A DNA stretch of 64,000 nt from Adiantum capillus-veneris (lineage: Eukaryota > Streptophyta > Polypodiopsida > Polypodiales > Pteridaceae). The notes under the pieces were generated by a model. The model saw only the letters and a list, made by a program, of their open reading frames with translations, was not told the DNA's origin and searched no databases. This document shows, piece by piece, positions 1 to 8,859 of the stretch (positions within the stretch are counted from its first letter, which is position 1; each line of letters starts with the position of its first letter). The stretch covers positions 98,204,855-98,268,854 of the forward strand of contig CM043943.1 in NCBI GenBank assembly GCA_014529385.2. The letters run 5' to 3'. Made by a program: the position numbers and the translations under genes.

Positions 1-71
1 ACTTTGAGTCATCAAGCTACATATTCACCAACTTTCGCATCAAATGCACGTGGTTCATAGGCGTAGTGTTC

Positions 72-359
72 TCATAATTGGACTTTAACTTTTGCCATAT
101 TGCATAAGCAGAGTCCAAACGCTTTGATATCCGTCAAAATGTCATTATTGATAGCCATTTTGATGTAGGCCTTCTTATTTAACCTGGCCCAGTCTTCGTC
201 AGACAAACCTTGTGGCTTATTCTGTTTCAATGCATCTTTATAATCCTTTAAGAAAAGGATACCTTGCATGCGTTCTTGCCAAAGATCGAAGCTTTGACAA
301 TCGAAACGTTTGATTTCCATCAAACTTTTAGAGTCAGATGCGGAAGAGGAAGAAGCCAT
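72..359 (-). pseudogene. Copia gag N-terminal fragment (DUF4219/UBN2 type)
   Basis: This is the start of a Copia gag protein, the structural protein that packages element RNA into cytoplasmic particles. The protein begins MASSSSASDSKSLMEIKRFD and continues with FDLWQERMQGILFLKD. It closely parallels the gag at 7897 (same order of K-R-F-D, DLW, RMQGILFLKD, DDDWARLNKK-like and LTDIK blocks). Compared with that copy, the two residues E-I after NKK are missing. After the LTDIK block the frame shifts: the expected RLDSAYxIW segment continues in another frame (about 100-135), so the displayed reading frame ends in unrelated residues. The ATG at 359 is the natural start because the homologous copy starts at the same residue. 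Decayed and not expected to be functional. Family call is confident. Confidence 0.8.
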
Positions 360-794
360 CTTAATTCAACTACAAGGGTCTATACAAGGGAGATGCAATA
401 GGCTGAAAATTTCACCAAATAGCAACCACAAGACTTTGCATACAAAGAGCCACAGTTTCTTTACATGAAACAGTCCAAATCTGAAATTTCAGTTGAAATG
501 TGCAGTTTCACGCACTTGTACTCAGCTTTTCACTCAATTTGTCGCGACAAACATCAATACATGTGATCCCACAACTTTGGTACACCTGCGTATTGCTGTT
601 TTGACCTGTAACACGCTGTAAATCACCTGTTTTGACCTAAAAACAATCTGTTTTGGGTTGTTTTGGTGACCTTTTCGACTCCGGAAGCAAGGGTCTTCGC
701 GATGGAAGCGAAGTTGATCGCGGGAGAGCAATATTAACTCGCTGTCCAACAAACTGCCCAGGGCTGTTTTGAAACCCTAGGGCTTTGATACCGA

Positions 795-1075
795 TCGAAA
801 GCACGAAGCAATAGGTACCGGTAGGTGCGCGTCGCGATGTAGTGTAGGATTGGGACAAGAAGCAGGAGGCACAGAGCAGCAGAGAGCTAGTGCTAGAGAT
901 TGAAGAAGGAAGAGAGAAGGCACGCTCGTTTTTGGGGAAACCCACAATAGTGGTTTTTGTCGCCATCCCACTTTTCTTATAAGTGACTTTAAAAAATGTG
1001 TCTAGGTTCAATGTGAACCTGGACAAAGTATAAAAAATGTACAATAAGAGGTCATTTAGGGCCTTTAACCCAACA
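795..1075 (-). repeat. Copia 5' LTR (minus strand)
   Basis: The right edge is set by TGTTGGG (reverse complement of 1069-1075). The left edge lies just before the primer-binding site. About 280 bp long. Sequence to the right of 1075 is unrelated Gypsy leader sequence, which marks the insertion point. The partner LTR is outside the window, so the TSD cannot be checked. Confidence 0.7.
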
Positions 1076-1336
1076 GGGCCAATGCCACTCCGTGTCGCGT
1101 GTTCTCTCTCTCTCTCTCTCTCTCTCTCAGTTATGCGGGAGGAGTATTAAGAAGTCTGAGCAGTGGTTACTCTCAGCACCTTCAAACGATGCAGGCTGCG
1201 GTCTGGGGGGCGTTTGATTTTGTAAAAGGCCTCTATATCTCCCGGCTTGGACCTTTTTAGGTTATGCGGGAGAAGTGATGAGGGAGTCGTTGAATATCTC
1301 CCGGCCCGGATCTTGTTAGGTTATGTGGGAGGAGTG
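1076..1336 (+). repeat. Gypsy leader remnant with a CT microsatellite and about 60-bp tandem repeats
   Basis: Bases 1083-1102 (CACTCCGTGTCGCGTG core) followed by a CT run also occur at 2474-2523, just downstream of a Gypsy LTR, so this stretch is the same kind of element leader. From about 1131 a unit containing GTTATGCGGGAGRAGT recurs at about 1131, 1261 and 1320. The neighbouring block TATCTCCCGGCYYGGA occurs at about 1234 and 1293, giving a degenerate tandem repeat of roughly 60 bp. Confidence 0.5.
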
Positions 1337-1343
1337 TTCAACG

Positions 1344-1481
1344 CATAGTCACAAGGGACGCATTCCGGGACGGGGGACGGGACTCAAATGGATTTTTAGT
1401 GTAAAAAAGAGGGCGGGACGGCAAGTGGGGCCGAAAAAGTGGGGACGGGAAGCCCGAAAAAGGGCGTCCCCTGTTACTATG
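1344..1481. mobile_element. 138-bp MITE, hAT-like
   Basis: The terminal inverted repeats are CATAGTCACAAGGGACGC on the left (1344-1361) and CATAGTAACAGGGGACGC as the reverse complement of the right end (to 1481). They are flanked by a perfect 8-bp direct repeat GTTCAACG (1336-1343 and 1482-1489). An 8-bp TSD and CA-beginning inverted repeats fit the hAT superfamily. The interior is G-rich with repeated GGGACGG, typical of subterminal repeats. There is no coding capacity, so it must be non-autonomous. Confidence 0.78.
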
Positions 1482-1687
1482 GTTCAACGGTGACTTTATG
1501 TTTTTATGTCTTGTAACATGCATATGTGTTGCATTGTGATGTGCCAACCAGTGAATATTCCTAATTGGATGAGATTGCATGGGTATGTAATTTTAGTGCA
1601 TCAAGACACCCATGGAAGATCAGTGCGGTTTGGGTGTGATGGCTAATTTTACTACGCCGGAATATCAAGAGTTCCGATATGGGCGAA

Positions 1688-1788
1688 AGGAGAAGCCAAC
1701 TCCTTGATCAAAAGAGCCGACAAGAGAAGCTAACTCCTTGATTAAAAGAGCCAAAAGGAGAAGCTAACTCCTTAACAAAAAGAGCAAA
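1688..1788 (+). repeat. Three copies of a 33-34 bp minisatellite
   Basis: Successive units read AGGAGAAGCCAACTCCTTGA..., AAGAGAAGCTAACTCCTTGA... and AGGAGAAGCTAACTCCTTAA..., each ending in AAAAGAGC. Each unit also contains the small inverted repeat AGGAG...CTCCT. It lies in the 3' internal region upstream of the Gypsy LTR at 1905. Confidence 0.8.
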
Positions 1789-1904
1789 TTGATTGTCCCT
1801 CGGAACGTCCCTCAGAATGACCCTCGGAAGTTTTTGAGCTAACTTGAGTTGTTTTGCAGATATGCTGAAATCGCGGACGATTACTCTCTTTCAAGAAGGG
1901 GAAA

Positions 1905-2426
1905 TGTCACAACCTGCTGACGTGTCAAAGCCGTGAAGAATGGGGCCAACTTACAGATGTCTGCCGAGGGGTCTAAACCCTAAGAAGAACAAGTAACAGC
2001 AGAAGAAGTCCTACCAACTTATGGGGACCCCGTCCGATGGGGCCCCAAGGACATAAAGGATTCAAATAAAGATGGACTCTCTCACACACACACACAAAAG
2101 ATTTGCGCAAATTGATGACGTGGCAGATTTTCGGAAATTCCGCTGACTGCTAACATGGCAGAAATGTACGGATTTCTGCTTTTCACGCTGGCGGTGCTGA
2201 CGTGGCAAGACTGTACGGATTTCCGTGATTTACGCTAACAACTTTTTGGCATTGCTTTTGGACTAGAAGCTTTTGAGTTTGAAGGCTTTTCATGTAAACT
2301 GCTTTTTCATAGGCCAGGGGCCTTTAAATATGTGCTAAGGGCTCATTCTCTGGCATGCTTCCTGGAGAAGATGCAGAGTCTGGAGTACTGGCTTGTACTG
2401 AGTTGATGCAATATAAAGAAACATCA
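1905..2426 (+). repeat. Gypsy LTR (copy 1)
   Basis: It starts TGTCACAACCTGCTGACGTG directly after a purine run (AAGAAGGGGAAA) that resembles a polypurine tract. It ends near ACATCA, before AAAGGGGCGCCAAGG, a plausible primer-binding site. A TTTAAATA box lies near 2327. Blocks such as TGACGTGGCAAG, TGTACGGATTTCCG and GCTTTTGAGTTTGAAGGC are shared with the LTR at 4180, so both belong to one family, but they are clearly diverged. Confidence 0.65.
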
Positions 2427-2494
2427 AAAGGGGCGCCAAGGTTTGGGGCCAATACTCTTTGGGGTGGAATTTCGCCACTCCGTGTCGCGTGTCG

Positions 2495-2526
<32 letters not shown>

Positions 2527-2529
2527 CAA

Positions 2530-3338
2530 TTGTTATTGAAGTGCTAAAAGTTTGTTCACTCTGTTCTTTTCTATTGGCACGTGGTGCCCGCCTTGTGACA
2601 GCCAATCAATACGACTTTCTCGAAGATAAGAGCAAGAAGACCAAAGGATTCAAGGAGGGCCGACAAGCATTTGATACCTTTTCAGGTTTTTGAGATGCGC
2701 ACAAGGCCCTCGCTTTTATTCAACAATTTGACATAGCTTTTTCTGGAGGGCGGTATTCAGAGCACTCCAAGATTAGAAGGGCAACATCCTACTTGAAAGG
2801 AAATGCACGAACATGGTGGTCCATTCTTCCCTTACGAAAAGAAGCACTGACAAACTGAGCAAGGTTCAAGAGACTTTTTATTTCGCTGTGGCTTACTCAA
2901 GAGTACGAATGTAACATGATTACCGCCTGGAATCATCTTCAGATGGCCAAGGCGGATTCTCTGGATACTTATTGCAAGAGATCTTGGGATGTTTTTCTCC
3001 CTGCCTCATTTTAAAAAAAGATCTCCTTTAAGCAACAAATTGAGAGATTCTGCTTTCGACTTCCCAAAGAGATACGAGATTAATGCTTATTACAGAAATC
3101 TGAATCCATACAGTAACTGATGGGACATGCTAAGCAAGGGTTTGCTATGGATTCATGTAACTTGACGTACCCAACAGATCAACTCTTGACAAATGATGAC
3201 AGAAGCAAAAGAAAGAAAGGTACGCTTCTCCTATTGATAGAGGAACAGAAAGACGAATACCTCAAAACGGGGAAGTGCTTTGACTGTGGGGAACAAGGAC
3301 ATGTATGTGCGCGGTGCCCCAAAAAGGCACAAGAATGA
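2530..3338 (+). pseudogene. Gypsy gag remnant with CCHC zinc knuckle
   Basis: Broken reading frames encode a Ty3/Gypsy gag. Upstream pieces read DAHKALAFIQQFDIAF, then RRATSYLKGNARTWW, the conserved core of plant retrotransposon gag domains. The open frame 3120-3338 ends with a zinc knuckle, CFDCGEQGHVCARC (C-x2-C-x4-H-x4-C, about 3278-3319). Stops and frameshifts separate the pieces (for example after FSGF near 2691 and after PASF near 3013). Gag would coat the element RNA in cytoplasmic particles. It lies between two LTRs of one family (1905 and 4180), but no protease, RT or integrase is recognisable between here and 4180, so most of pol has been lost or eroded. Not functional. Confidence 0.7.
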
Positions 3339-4179
3339 GAACGACTGACAGATTGAAAATAGAACAGTGTGAGGAAATATTCGCTCCAGAACGGATAGGA
3401 AACTAAAAGGACTAATGATGTGCTGACAATATTCTATTTTATGACTTTATGAATGAAATTAATGTGTTTGGAAGATCTTGTTAATTGTGCATAGATAATA
3501 GGTGAAATCGAGAACAAGATCATGACGAATTTGCATATGAATGCAATTGGAAGCAATGACCGCTCAAGAAATAACCCGATCACGATTCAAGACAAGAATC
3601 ATGAATTTTGAATGACGATGATGACTGGATACTGTGGTGAGCGCATCAAGAGTTCCAGAGAGATGAGATGGCCACACAGGGATCTAAGTGTATCAAGACT
3701 TTTGAACGGATGAGATGACTAGATTGAATGATTGAAACAGCGTGTTCAGTATGAACTAAGTGTGTGTATGAAAGACTTTGAAACTGGAATTCCCAAAAAT
3801 GAACCTGATTTTTGTGCTCACTCGTGTGCTTGTGTTTGAGTGCAGGATTGAAAGACGGAATGACTGCAACATTTCGGTCTTGAGAATCTATGGACATGAT
3901 CGCAATAAGAATTTGTTAATCCGACATCAGTGAGGTCCAATGTGGATCTAGATGTGATTATTAAACACGTTGCCAGGAATCATGGTCCTAGGTCTGAATG
4001 GATTTTATGTGATATGATTTGAATGTGATGTGAATGTTCAGTGATTGTCGTCTTTGTGCAAGTGCTTGATTTGTGTCATCTAGTGCGTCGGTACTTAGAG
4101 TCAGTGTCTACTGAACTGGTTTATTGCTTATGTCTGATTTTGCATCGAGGGCGATTACAATTCTTACAAGAGGGGGGTA
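3339..4179 (+). other. Gypsy 3' internal region, no coding recognised
   Basis: Between the gag remnant and the second LTR I find no conserved pol motif. The stretch ends in CAAGAGGGGGGTA, a good polypurine tract immediately before the LTR start at 4180. The sequence is probably the non-coding or eroded 3' internal part of the Gypsy element. Confidence 0.45.
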
Positions 4180-4407
4180 TGTCACAAACTAATGACGTGT
4201 CATTACAGATAGCAGAGCAGTATGGAACCCTCGGAAATTGTACTGACACGTTGATGTGGAAGCATTACGGATTTCCGCGTTTTGTGTTGGTTGGTACTGA
4301 TGTGGCAAGCTGTACGGATTTCCGCGATCCACGTTGGCAGCTTTTTGGGACCTAAAGCAGTTTGCAGCTTTTCATGTAATTGCTTTTGAGTTTGAAGGCC
4401 AAGGGCT

Positions 4408-4415
4408 TATAAATA
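4408..4415 (+). promoter_or_regulatory. Putative LTR TATA box, first copy
   Basis: TATAAATA in GGGCTTATAAATATGAACC inside duplication copy 1 of the Gypsy LTR; position and spacing to the LTR end fit a retrotransposon core promoter. Confidence 0.5.
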
Positions 4416-4681
4416 TGAACCTAGGGCCACTTATTCTCTCAGTTTGCTGATGAGCAACAGAGAGGGCCGTTGGTCATTGTAGATAGCAGAGCAGTATGGA
4501 ACCCTCAGAAATTGTACTGACACGTTGACATGGAAGCATTACGGATTTCCGCGTTTTGCGTTGGTTGGTACTGATGTGGCAAGCTGTACGGATTTCCGCG
4601 ATCCACGTTGGCAGCTTTTTGGGACTTGAAGCAGTTTGCAGCTTTTCATGTAATTGCTTTTGAGTTTGAAGACCAAGGGCT

Positions 4682-4689
4682 TATAAATA
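4682..4689 (+). promoter_or_regulatory. Putative LTR TATA box, second copy
   Basis: Exact repeat of the TATAAATA box, 274 bp downstream, inside duplication copy 2. Confidence 0.5.
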
Positions 4690-5043
4690 TGAACCTAGGG
4701 TCACTTATTCTCTCAGTTTGCTGATGAGCAGCAGAGAGGGCCGTTGGTCATCGTAACTTTGCTCAAGTATTAATATAAATAAATACCGAAAGGGGTGCCA
4801 GATTTTGGGGCCAATACCTTTGGGCACGGAACTATGCCAGGCCGTGTCGACTCTATTTTAAGTCGTGATAAAGTTTGTGAAGTGTTTTCTCTCGTGTGTC
4901 GTGCTAGATTTCCGACTTGGGGTGCCCAAGTCTGTAACAGCCTCCTTGCTCGGTTCTCAAAGGTAGAGTATCTACAAAACACGAACACGGTAGCAAACAT
5001 GGGTGAAACTCAAATACAAATTGTCACTTGTCTCCCGGCATAG

Positions 5044-5249
5044 AAAGCAACCTCTGATCGCAAACTTGTCGCGAACACTTGCTGGACCAGCATGATGGAA
5101 CCACCTCAACTTCTTCCTCAAGCTAACGCTGGCAAAATCTGTTCTCAAATTGGGCGCCTAGCTTTGCTTTTATAGGTGCAAGAGGCCTACCAAACAGGGG
5201 AACTTTCTCTGGCACAAATAGAGGAAGTGGGGTGGCTTGTTGCCCACGC

Positions 5250-5296
<47 letters not shown>

Positions 5297-5922
5297 CGAC
5301 TGCTGCCATAAAAAGGTAGGAAGAGGAGGTGCCTTGGTTTTTGTCCTTTTTTAATAGATGGTTGCCCACTTATCAAGTGGGCGGCCAATCACTTTTGGAA
5401 AAGGTTTGAACCTGTTCAAAACTCAATAAAAACTTTTCAGCTGGAAACTATGCTTACACAAACACCCCAAGCATCCTTGGATGCAGTCTCATGCACACAG
5501 GCAATGCAAATATTGACTCCTTCACGGAAAAAAATATGCCTTCCTTGAAACACTCAAAAAGCAACCTGCTTTTCAGAAAGTATATGCATTTCTTCAAAGC
5601 TTCTCAAAACTCATCTTCATTCGTGTGCTTGCATCTTACACGTAACTCTTACTTAGTTCGGATTTCCTCCTCAGACCAATGGAATATTCCTTAACCGATG
5701 CTCTCGTCACCCATCTTGTGACGCATCGAGAATACCCATTACCTGGTCTCTCCCACCGAACTTAAGGAACAACTCCTTCACGATGCTTTATGTCACCCGC
5801 ATTAGAGACGTCCATTCTTGATGGCTTTCTTAGTTCTTGTAGATCTACTTAACAATTCTCAAGTGCACAAATTTAAATATGCTAGTTTCATTAAAGAAAT
5901 TACCCCAAAAATAAGAAAATAG
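5044..5922. other. Unassigned stretch with a GA microsatellite
   Basis: Apart from the GA run at about 5252-5294 I recognise no gene. The first 100 bases probably continue the Gypsy leader that follows the LTR ending at 4789. Reading frames across the GA run encode only low-complexity Ser-Leu and are not real. Confidence 0.4.
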
Positions 5923-6177
5923 TCAATTTAGCAACACTAACACTACTACCTCCTCCACGAGAAAATAGTTGAGATTGACAAAATACGATTTTTCCTTCGT
6001 GATTTGTAAGTGCAATGCTGTGGTTGTTGTTTCGTACTCCTCTGGTAACTTTGCAAGCACCGAGGCTGCTAACCGAGTACTAGTCAATGCACTTTCCATA
6101 GCCGAGAGTCGAGCTTGGTTCATCTTGCCTTCAATTGGGGACACCACGGGAACATCCCTTTGGCACAAAGGTCGCAC
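5923..6177 (-). pseudogene. Copia gag fragment
   Basis: The minus-strand frame contains SVLAKLPEEYETTTTAL, which resembles the UBN2 gag core of Copia elements (a helical block where Leu-Pro-x-x-Tyr/Trp follows the conserved leucines). The N-terminal portion (QARLSAMES...) and the C-terminal portion after LQITKEK are less conserved. No zinc knuckle, protease or pol motif follows. It is a short isolated fragment without visible LTRs. The family assignment rests on one motif block, so an unrelated short reading frame cannot be excluded. Confidence 0.4.
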
Positions 6178-6281
6178 AAAGGTCGCACTTGTGAACTGTC
6201 CTCAAGGCACCAAAGCTCTTAAAACTGTTGCTTGGCCCCTTCGCTAAAAATTGCCCAAGCAAAATTCCCCCTCCCACCGGA

Positions 6282-6743
6282 AGCGTCTCGAAACGCTATG
6301 GGAAAAGTGCCTCATCTTTTCTGGCATCGCAAATTGTGTCTCTAAATGCAGTTCATGCCTTCGCAAAAAATGGTCGCTTGGAAGGTTGGGATAGCACAAC
6401 GTTTCAAAACGCTCATCGTCAAGTTGTTGCCTATTGCCAACTTCTAGCGCTTGAGCACCTTTGCAATGGGCGTCTTAGAATGCACCGCACTGTAGCTCCT
6501 CAAGACCAGCTGCTATCATTAGCGTTTCAAAATGTTGGTGAGAGTAGAGTCCTTTAGCGTTGGCATATCTTGACACACTCTTGTCCAATGCTTGACGTAG
6601 GGAGCACCTTTCAAAATGGGTAGAGAAGTTGCTCCAGCGGGCAAGGTGTTTCAAAACGCTGCTCAAAAGGCAGCTTTGGCATGTTTTTTTTCACAGCGTT
6701 TCAAAATGCAATAAAAATGGCTGCTTTCTCTTGCGTTTCAAAC
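6282..6743. repeat. Dispersed GCGTTTCAAAACG-type motif cluster
   Basis: Variants of GCGTTTCAAAAYGC occur at 6401, 6522, 6609, 6648, 6697 and 6733, and a palindromic relative AGCGTCTCGAAACGCT at 6282-6297. Spacing is irregular (35-240 bp). The cluster ends just before the Copia LTR at 6758. Confidence 0.55.
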
Positions 6744-6757
6744 CAAGATCTTCGCCT

Positions 6758-6999
6758 TGTTGGGTCTAAAGGCCCTCTGGCCACCCTTGTACACTATTTT
6801 ATTTTTTGGGTGTGAACCACCCCTAGGGTCACTTATGTGACCCTTATAGTGTGTACCCTCAAATTAATAAAACATAACATTTGTAAATTGTGCCAAAAGC
6901 ACACAAATAACACTGCGTACGTTTTTCTCTCTCCCTCTCTCCTTCGTCATCTGCAGAACACACCAGTGCTACCTCTTCCTGCTGCTCACGCTCCCATCA
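6758..6999 (+). repeat. Copia 5' LTR, 242 bp
   Basis: TG...CA ends. Near-identical to 10648-10886 apart from scattered substitutions and small indels. It contains the pyrimidine-rich CTCTCTCCCTCTCTCCTTCG segment near its end. Confidence 0.92.
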
Positions 7000-7002
7000 A
7001 AC

Positions 7003-7015
7003 TGGTATCACAGCA
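7003..7015 (+). other. Copia primer-binding site (initiator tRNA-Met type)
   Basis: TGGTATCACAGCA sits 3 bases after the 5' LTR. The usual plant Copia consensus is TGGTATCAGAGC, one mismatch away. Confidence 0.8.
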
Positions 7016-7199
7016 CAGCTTTGTGCACGTCTCCGTGCCGGGAGGCAAGCAACAACAGCTTTCTGTCTCTTCGATTTCAGCCCTCCCTCTCTCTCTCTCT
7101 ATGATTTTCAGTCGTGCGCTCTTTCTCTCTCCTCTCACTACAGCCGACAGCTTCTTGATGAAGCTTTGAGACTATGAGAGTCTCGTTTCGCAATACAGT

Positions 7200-7896
7200 A
7201 GGGATTACCAGGCAAAATCACTCACAGAAGAAAGGGGGATTTTACAGGTGGCTGAAATTTCAGCAATTTCACAACATTTTGATGCTTTTCAGGTGGAAAT
7301 TGCACGTACAGGTTGAGGGAAATTGGGTTTTTGCTGAAATTGCTGAAATTTCAGAAATTAGACCGTCAAAATTTGGGGCTTTTGCTGAAATTTCACTACT
7401 TTGCAAACATTTGTGCATGTATTGCAATTTGTGGACAGTTTGAGCGTAGAATTTGAGGTTTATTCTTAAGTTTTTCAAGAAATTATAGAAAAACGCAGGT
7501 TTATACGCATCGGAAAGTTTATTTTGCACACACTTATGTATTTTACATACGGGATATTCGCTATTGAGTCGATGTATTGCTGAAAATAAATTTTGCAGCA
7601 GCTTTTAATCCATTTGCAGATTTGAGGTTGATGCATATGCACTTTGGTTATACTGTTGAAGTAGGAGTACTCATGTAAGGATTGTATATCCTATTTGTGT
7701 GCTGAAATTTCAGCTTTTACTACTGAAATTTGTTCTTCTTTACTGCTGTACACTTGTGGTAAAGTGCCGGTAACATTGTGTTACCATCTCTTGCTCTTTT
7801 ACACAAAGTATTAAGGCCGTAAGAGGCTAAAATCTCAGTTTTCAGCTTGCTGCCATAAAAATACAGCAGTGAATTTTTGGGTCTTTTTGCAACAAA
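7200..7896 (+). other. Copia leader with recurrent CTGAAATTTCAG palindromes
   Basis: Perfect CTGAAATTTCAG palindromes lie at 7252-7263, 7343-7354 and 7702-7713, with near copies at 7385 and 7723. No protein-coding signal. The leader ends at the gag ATG (7897). Confidence 0.6.
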
Positions 7897-8700
7897 ATGG
7901 CCTCTAATGCGTCTACGAGCAGTGAGTCAAAGTCCCTCCTTGAAATTAAGAGATTTGACGGCTCTGGCTTTGACCTGTGGAAAGATAGGATGCAGGGAAT
8001 CCTATTCTTGAAAGATTGCGACAATGCACTTTTGGAAGTGAAACCTGTAGCTTTGTCAGATGATAATTGGGCTAGGCTCAACAAGAAAGAAATTGCTTAC
8101 ATCAAGATAGTTGTGTCTGATGATGTGCTCACGGACATTAAGCGTCTTGACAGTGCTTATACTATCTGGAAGAAATTGACAAATACATATGAGAACACAA
8201 CTCCTGTGAATTAAGTGCATCTTATACGGAAGCTTGTAAACATGGAGTTGGATGAGTCTAAGCCTGCATCTGAACACTTGAGTGCTTTCACAGGTGTCTT
8301 GAGTCAATTGCAAGGCTTTGGTTTTCAACCTTTTGGTGATAAGCTCAAAGCTATCTTCTTATTGATGACTTTGCCTGACAGTTTGGAAGCTTTGGTTGTC
8401 TCTTTGAGCAACAATGCTGCTTTGACATTTGATGGTGTACGAGGTTCTATTCTCAATGAAGAGATTAGAAAAAAGACCAGCGATGAAAGCAGCGGGTCAG
8501 CGTATAATATAAGAGACAAGTCTGAAAAGAAGAATAATGCAAATAATAGAGGCAAGAACAAGAGTAAGATTAGGGTAAGTCCCAAGATGTTACATGCTAT
8601 CAATGTGGACGCAAAGGGCATAAAAAGCCCAATTGCAGGTACTACAAGCAGGAACTTGAAAGAAAGAAACAGTAGGGCAAGAAGAAGGATTCTAGTGATG
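7897..8700 (+). pseudogene. Copia gag (UBN2) with zinc knuckle, broken
   Basis: Gag of the Copia element at 6758. The ATG at 7897 opens a frame beginning MASNASTSSESKSLLEIK, followed by FDLWKDRMQGILFLKD and a UBN2-type helical domain. A TAA at 8212-8214 interrupts it, after which the same frame resumes with the VHLIRKL-NMELDESKP block and a serine-rich, basic tail (8215-8580). A frameshift near 8580 moves the zinc knuckle CYQCGRKGHKKPNC (C-x2-C-x4-H-x4-C, about 8594-8638) into another frame. The protein would package element RNA. The stop and frameshift make it non-functional. Family assignment is secure because LTRs, primer site and gag are collinear. Confidence 0.85.
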
Positions 8701-8859
8701 CTAAAAGTGATGATAATGACTTCTTCCAAAGAAGTTGTGAAGGCAAATGTTGCTTCGAATGTTGTCATTGAAGAAATTGTTGATACGGATGATGCACTTG
8801 TTGTTGGCCCAGGCCTTCATAATGATAGTGTGGCAATGGCCAGTGACAAAAGTAAAAGT

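Larger units (their letters stand above)
1..1075 (-). mobile_element. 5' part of a Ty1/Copia retrotransposon, cut by the window edge
   Basis: Read on the minus strand, this runs LTR (about 1075 to 795), a primer-binding site of the initiator-Met type (GGTATCAAAGCC, at 792-781), an untranslated leader, and the start of gag (359 downward). The LTR begins TGTTGGGTTAAAGGCC, close to the LTR start of the plus-strand Copia element at 6758, and the gag start is also similar, so the two belong to related families. The leader carries the palindrome CTGAAATTTCAG (481-492), which is also found in the leader of the 6758 element. The rest of the element lies beyond base 1. Confidence 0.8.
4180..4789 (+). 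repeat. Gypsy LTR (copy 2) with an internal 274-bp tandem duplication
   Basis: The LTR starts TGTCACAAACTAATGACGTG after a polypurine tract and ends near AATACCGA before AGGGGTGCCAGA, a probable primer-binding region. Inside it, 4208-4481 and 4482-4755 are near-identical direct copies beginning GATAGCAGAGCAGTATGG. Each contains GCATTACGGATTTCCGCG, a TATAAATA box and the AGAGAGGGCCGTTGGTCAT block. The duplication therefore doubles the putative promoter. Confidence 0.75.

Noticed and set aside
637-1044. 135-residue minus-strand frame
   Set aside because: It lies inside the Copia LTR and leader (795-1075 and primer site at 781-792) and has no protein-family motif.
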